A stretch of 64,000 nt of DNA from Methylobacterium isbiliense (GTDB lineage: Bacteria > Pseudomonadota > Alphaproteobacteria > Rhizobiales > Beijerinckiaceae), in NCBI RefSeq assembly GCF_022179325.1, contig NZ_BPQQ01000003.1, positions 44,935 through 108,934 on the forward strand, given 5' to 3'. Of this stretch, positions 61,779-64,000 are shown piece by piece (position 1 is the first letter of the stretch; every line of letters begins with the position of its first letter). Below the pieces are notes generated by a model that was given only the letters and a program-made list of their open reading frames with translations, did no database searches and had not been told where the DNA came from. The position numbers were made by a program, and so were the translations under genes.

Positions 61779-62912
61779 TCACCGGGCCGCGCCTCCGGCC
61801 TGCCCCGGGATGTCGGCCGGCCTCGGCGGCGGCCGGACGGGGGCGGGCTTCCTCGCCTGGCCGGCCGGGATGCGGCCCTTGGCCGCCGTTTCCGGGATAG
61901 CCGGGCGGGCACCGGGCGGGAGCGGAACCGGCACGTCGCCGGGCGTGACAGGCGACGCGACGGCCTGCAGTGCCAGCCCCGCGCGGGGCAGGTTCTGCGT
62001 CTCGTGCAGGGTCACGAAGCGGGGCAGGGCGGGTGCCGGCGGCGTCTCGGCCGAAGCAGCGAGGGCCGTCCCTTCGGGGTCGGCGGGCTGCGGCGCGGGA
62101 GCGATGCCCGCGGGCTCGATCGGCCGCCTGAGTTCCCCTGCCAGCACGGCCTCGGCCAGGGCCGCCTCGGCGGCCGCGCGGCCGGCCTGCGCCTGGGCCA
62201 TGCTCTCATCGGCGGCGGCGAGGCGGGCAGTGGCTTCGCCGAGCGACCGGCGCAGGTCCGCGGCCTCGGTCCGGGCGGCGGCCAGGGCGGTCTCGGCCGC
62301 CTCGGCCGCGCGGGCGCGGTCGTCCGCACGGGCCTCGGCACCGAGGCGCTGCTCGCGCATCTGGCCCAGGGCCGCCGCGTCGGCCGCCGCGCGCCGCTCG
62401 GCCTCCTGCCGCGCCCGGGCGACCTGCGCCTGGGCGGCGGTCTCCGCGTTCCGCGCACGCTCGATCTCGGCGCCGAGGGCGGTCGCGCGCGCCTCGGCCG
62501 CGGCGAGGCGCTGGGCCGCCTCCTCCTGGCCCGCCCCGAGCAGGGCGGGCGGGCGGAGGGCGGGGTGCAGCACCGAGGCCAGAAAGCCCGCCAGGGCACC
62601 GGTCACGAGAGCCGCCGCCACCAGGAGGACGGCGAGACCGCGCCCGATCCGCGCCCCCGGGCGCCCCCCGCGGCGGGATGCGCGCCCGGTCTCGAAGAGA
62701 TCCGGATGCTCGCGCAGGAAGGCTTCGGCCCAAGTCGCGGCCTGTCCGGTCGAGGCCTGTCCGGCGGCCTCCGGGAGCGGGAAGGCCGCGCCCGCCCGCG
62801 CAGCCCGTCCCCCGAGCGGCGCCGGACGGGCTGCGGACGCGACTCCGCCGGGCGCGAGACCGGCGGGAGAGGGGGGCTTGCCGAAGGCGGGCGTGAGCGG
62901 TCGGTGGAGCAT
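61779..62912 (-). CDS. Single-pass membrane protein with Ala-rich coiled coil, unknown function
   Basis: I do not recognise this 377-residue protein. Residues 1-90 are Pro/Ala-rich and cytoplasmic. A single transmembrane helix (about 93-115, GLAVLLVAAALVTGALAGFL) is followed by a long Ala/Glu/Arg heptad coiled coil (about 125-265) and a Pro-rich tail with FVTLHETQNLPRAGLALQ. The design resembles envelope-spanning scaffold proteins. Location between EPS regulators and ugd suggests a role in the EPS machine, without proof. ATG at 62912 has AGGACACC upstream; upstream starts are possible. Confidence 0.6.
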   Translation of the reverse strand: MLHRPLTPAFGKPPSPAGLAPGGVASAARPAPLGGRAARAGAAFPLPEAAGQASTGQAATWAEAFLREHPDLFETGRASRRGGRPGARIGRGLAVLLVAAALVTGALAGFLASVLHPALRPPALLGAGQEEAAQRLAAAEARATALGAEIERARNAETAAQAQVARARQEAERRAAADAAALGQMREQRLGAEARADDRARAAEAAETALAAARTEAADLRRSLGEATARLAAADESMAQAQAGRAAAEAALAEAVLAGELRRPIEPAGIAPAPQPADPEGTALAASAETPPAPALPRFVTLHETQNLPRAGLALQAVASPVTPGDVPVPLPPGARPAIPETAAKGRIPAGQARKPAPVRPPPRPADIPGQAGGAAR

Positions 62913-63558
62913 GGTGTCCTGTGCCCTTCTGGTGCGTGGCGTCCGCCCCGCCGGCCGCGTCGGCGCGGTCCGGCCAAGCGGCCCCGGCAAGCGGCCCCGG
63001 CAAGCGGTCCCCGGAAGCCGCCGCGTCAGGCTCCGGGCGGGCACGGCGGGTCGCGCCGGCGCGCCGCCTGCAGCCCCGGCCCGCCCCTCGCGCCGACGCC
63101 GGCGTCGCCTCCCGCCGTGACATCCCTTCCGACCCCGCACTCGGCCATCATCGCCTCCGCTGCCGCGCATCGCGTCCGTGGCTCGACACGACCTTGCCAG
63201 AGCCGGGCTCGAGCCGGACGCGATCTTTCGGGGTAGACGGTCAGAAAAGACGGCCGAACGAGTGGTCGATGCTCTCAAGAAGGCCGTCTGCGCCGCCCAT
63301 GACGAGGGCAAGGCGGAATTTCGAACCGGCTAATCCTGAATCGAACCACATTCGGGCGATCCGTATTCTACGCTCGACTGCCGAGATCGAAACCGCATGC
63401 AACGGCAGCCCCGGTGGCGACCGGGGCGCGGTGCCGATCCGGCGTGCCTGCGACACCCGCGGGCGCACGACCGAGCAGACCGACCCCGGCTCCGCCCCGC
63501 GGCGCCGGCGGCCGGCAGGAGGCGGCGGCCCGCCGCGGATCAGGAAGCGGAGTGCAGG
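62913..63558. other. Intergenic region upstream of ugd
   Basis: These 646 bp separate the membrane-protein gene from the divergent ugd gene. They contain a short tandem repeat at 62975-63014 and a lower-GC stretch at 63290-63400 that may carry the ugd promoter. A minus-strand open frame across 63241-63400 lacks a good start. Confidence 0.45.
62975..63014. repeat. Tandem repeat, three 13-14-bp units
   Basis: CAAGCGGCCCCGG occurs at 62975-62987 and 62988-63000, then CAAGCGGTCCCCGG at 63001-63014. It lies in the leader of the unknown membrane-protein gene. Confidence 0.7.
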
Positions 63559-64000
63559 ATGCGCGTCGTCATGGTGGGATCCGGCTATGTCGGTCTGGTG
63601 TCGGGAGCGTGCTTTGCGGATTTCGGGCACGACGTGGTCTGCGTCGACACCGATCCGGCCAAGATCGCGGCGCTCAAGGCCGGCCGCATCCCCATCTTCG
63701 AGCCCGGCCTCGACGCGCTCGTCGCCGAGAACACCCGCCAGGGCCGCCTCACCTTCACCACCGACCTTGGCCCCGCCGTCGCGAGCGCCGACGCCGTCTT
63801 CATCGCCGTCGGCACGCCGTCGCGCCGCGGCGACGGCTTTGCCGACCTCTCCTTCGTCTTCCAGGCCGCCCGCGACATCGCCCGGGCCCTCGCCCGCCCC
63901 ACGGTGGTGGTCACCAAGTCCACCGTCCCGGTCGGCACCGGCGACGAGGTCGAGCGCATCATCCGCGAGACCAACCCCGCAGCCGAGGTCGCCGTCGCCT
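63559..64000 (+). CDS. ugd: UDP-glucose 6-dehydrogenase (N-terminal part, runs off the window)
   Basis: The frame stays open to the window edge, giving the first 147 residues. The dinucleotide site VMVGSGYVGLVSGACFADFG is followed by VCVDTDPAKIAALKAGRIPI, EPGLDALV, VFIAVGTPSRRGDG and VTKSTVPVGTGDEV, a full match to the UDP-glucose/GDP-mannose dehydrogenase N-domain. It would make UDP-glucuronate, the substrate of the UDP-xylose synthase-like enzyme at 32919. GAAGCGGAGTGCAGG precedes the ATG. GDP-mannose dehydrogenase cannot be fully excluded without the C-terminus. Confidence 0.9.
   Translation, partial: MRVVMVGSGYVGLVSGACFADFGHDVVCVDTDPAKIAALKAGRIPIFEPGLDALVAENTRQGRLTFTTDLGPAVASADAVFIAVGTPSRRGDGFADLSFVFQAARDIARALARPTVVVTKSTVPVGTGDEVERIIRETNPAAEVAVA

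Noticed and set aside
63241-63630. Minus-strand open frame upstream of ugd
   Set aside because: The C-terminal 50 codons look almost protein-like, but no plausible start exists and the frame overlaps the ugd start.

Overview
The window is about 70% GC with dense GTG/TTG/ATG starts. It has a Rhizobiales-type gene set: a Tad/Cpa pilus locus, LivFGHM uptake, an ExoF/ExoP/ExoZ-style exopolysaccharide (EPS) locus, and TTAA-N7-TTAA (CtrA-like) sites. Together these suggest an alphaproteobacterium, most likely Methylobacterium or a close relative; this is inference from protein character, not a database match. I see no rRNA, tRNA, CRISPR array, transposase or prophage.

Region 1 (1-13.0 kb) is a catabolic island. 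It holds an RraA/aldolase-like protein, an SDR dehydrogenase, a complete branched-chain-amino-acid-type ABC transporter (binding protein plus LivHMGF), an HSL-type esterase, a Baeyer-Villiger-type flavin monooxygenase, a divergent LysR regulator with a clear T-N11-A operator, a 3-hydroxyisobutyrate-dehydrogenase-like enzyme, a PcaC-like decarboxylase and a metallo-beta-lactamase-fold lactonase. The set fits uptake and oxidation of a ketone or ester substrate through an ester or lactone. Region 2 (13.0-15.7 kb) has housekeeping functions: a TrmA/RumA-type RNA methyltransferase translationally coupled to TlyA, and a periplasmic Cu-Zn superoxide dismutase.

Region 3 (15.8-27.3 kb) is a Tad (Flp) pilus machine. 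On the minus strand are flp pilin, prepilin peptidase, cpaB, cpaC, cpaD, cpaE, cpaF, tadB and tadC. Divergently transcribed are a stand-alone secretin-N-domain protein and two TadE/TadG-like pseudopilins. Very strong perfect hairpins lie after flp and between tadB and tadC. A GST-family gene separates this region from the next.

Region 4 (28.3-64 kb) is a large EPS/capsule locus. It contains a phosphoglycosyl transferase, a WecG-type and three other glycosyltransferases, UDP-xylose synthase, an ExoF-like outer-membrane export protein, ManC, a GDP-mannose-3,5-epimerase-like protein, a coupled GMC-oxidase/SDR pair, two parallel-beta-helix proteins, an acyltransferase, a Wzx-type flippase, a MocA-SDR fusion protein, a UDP-sugar epimerase, a Wzc/ExoP-like co-polymerase with a degenerate kinase, and the start of UDP-glucose dehydrogenase at the right edge. 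No Wzy polymerase is recognisable. The locus contains two Crp/Fnr regulators and is framed by two LuxR-type regulators whose receiver domains both lack the phospho-acceptor Asp. AT-rich islands with palindromes, including a shared GTACG-N4-CGTAC inverted repeat, mark its control regions.

A dispersed palindromic repeat occurs three times, each time between convergent genes.
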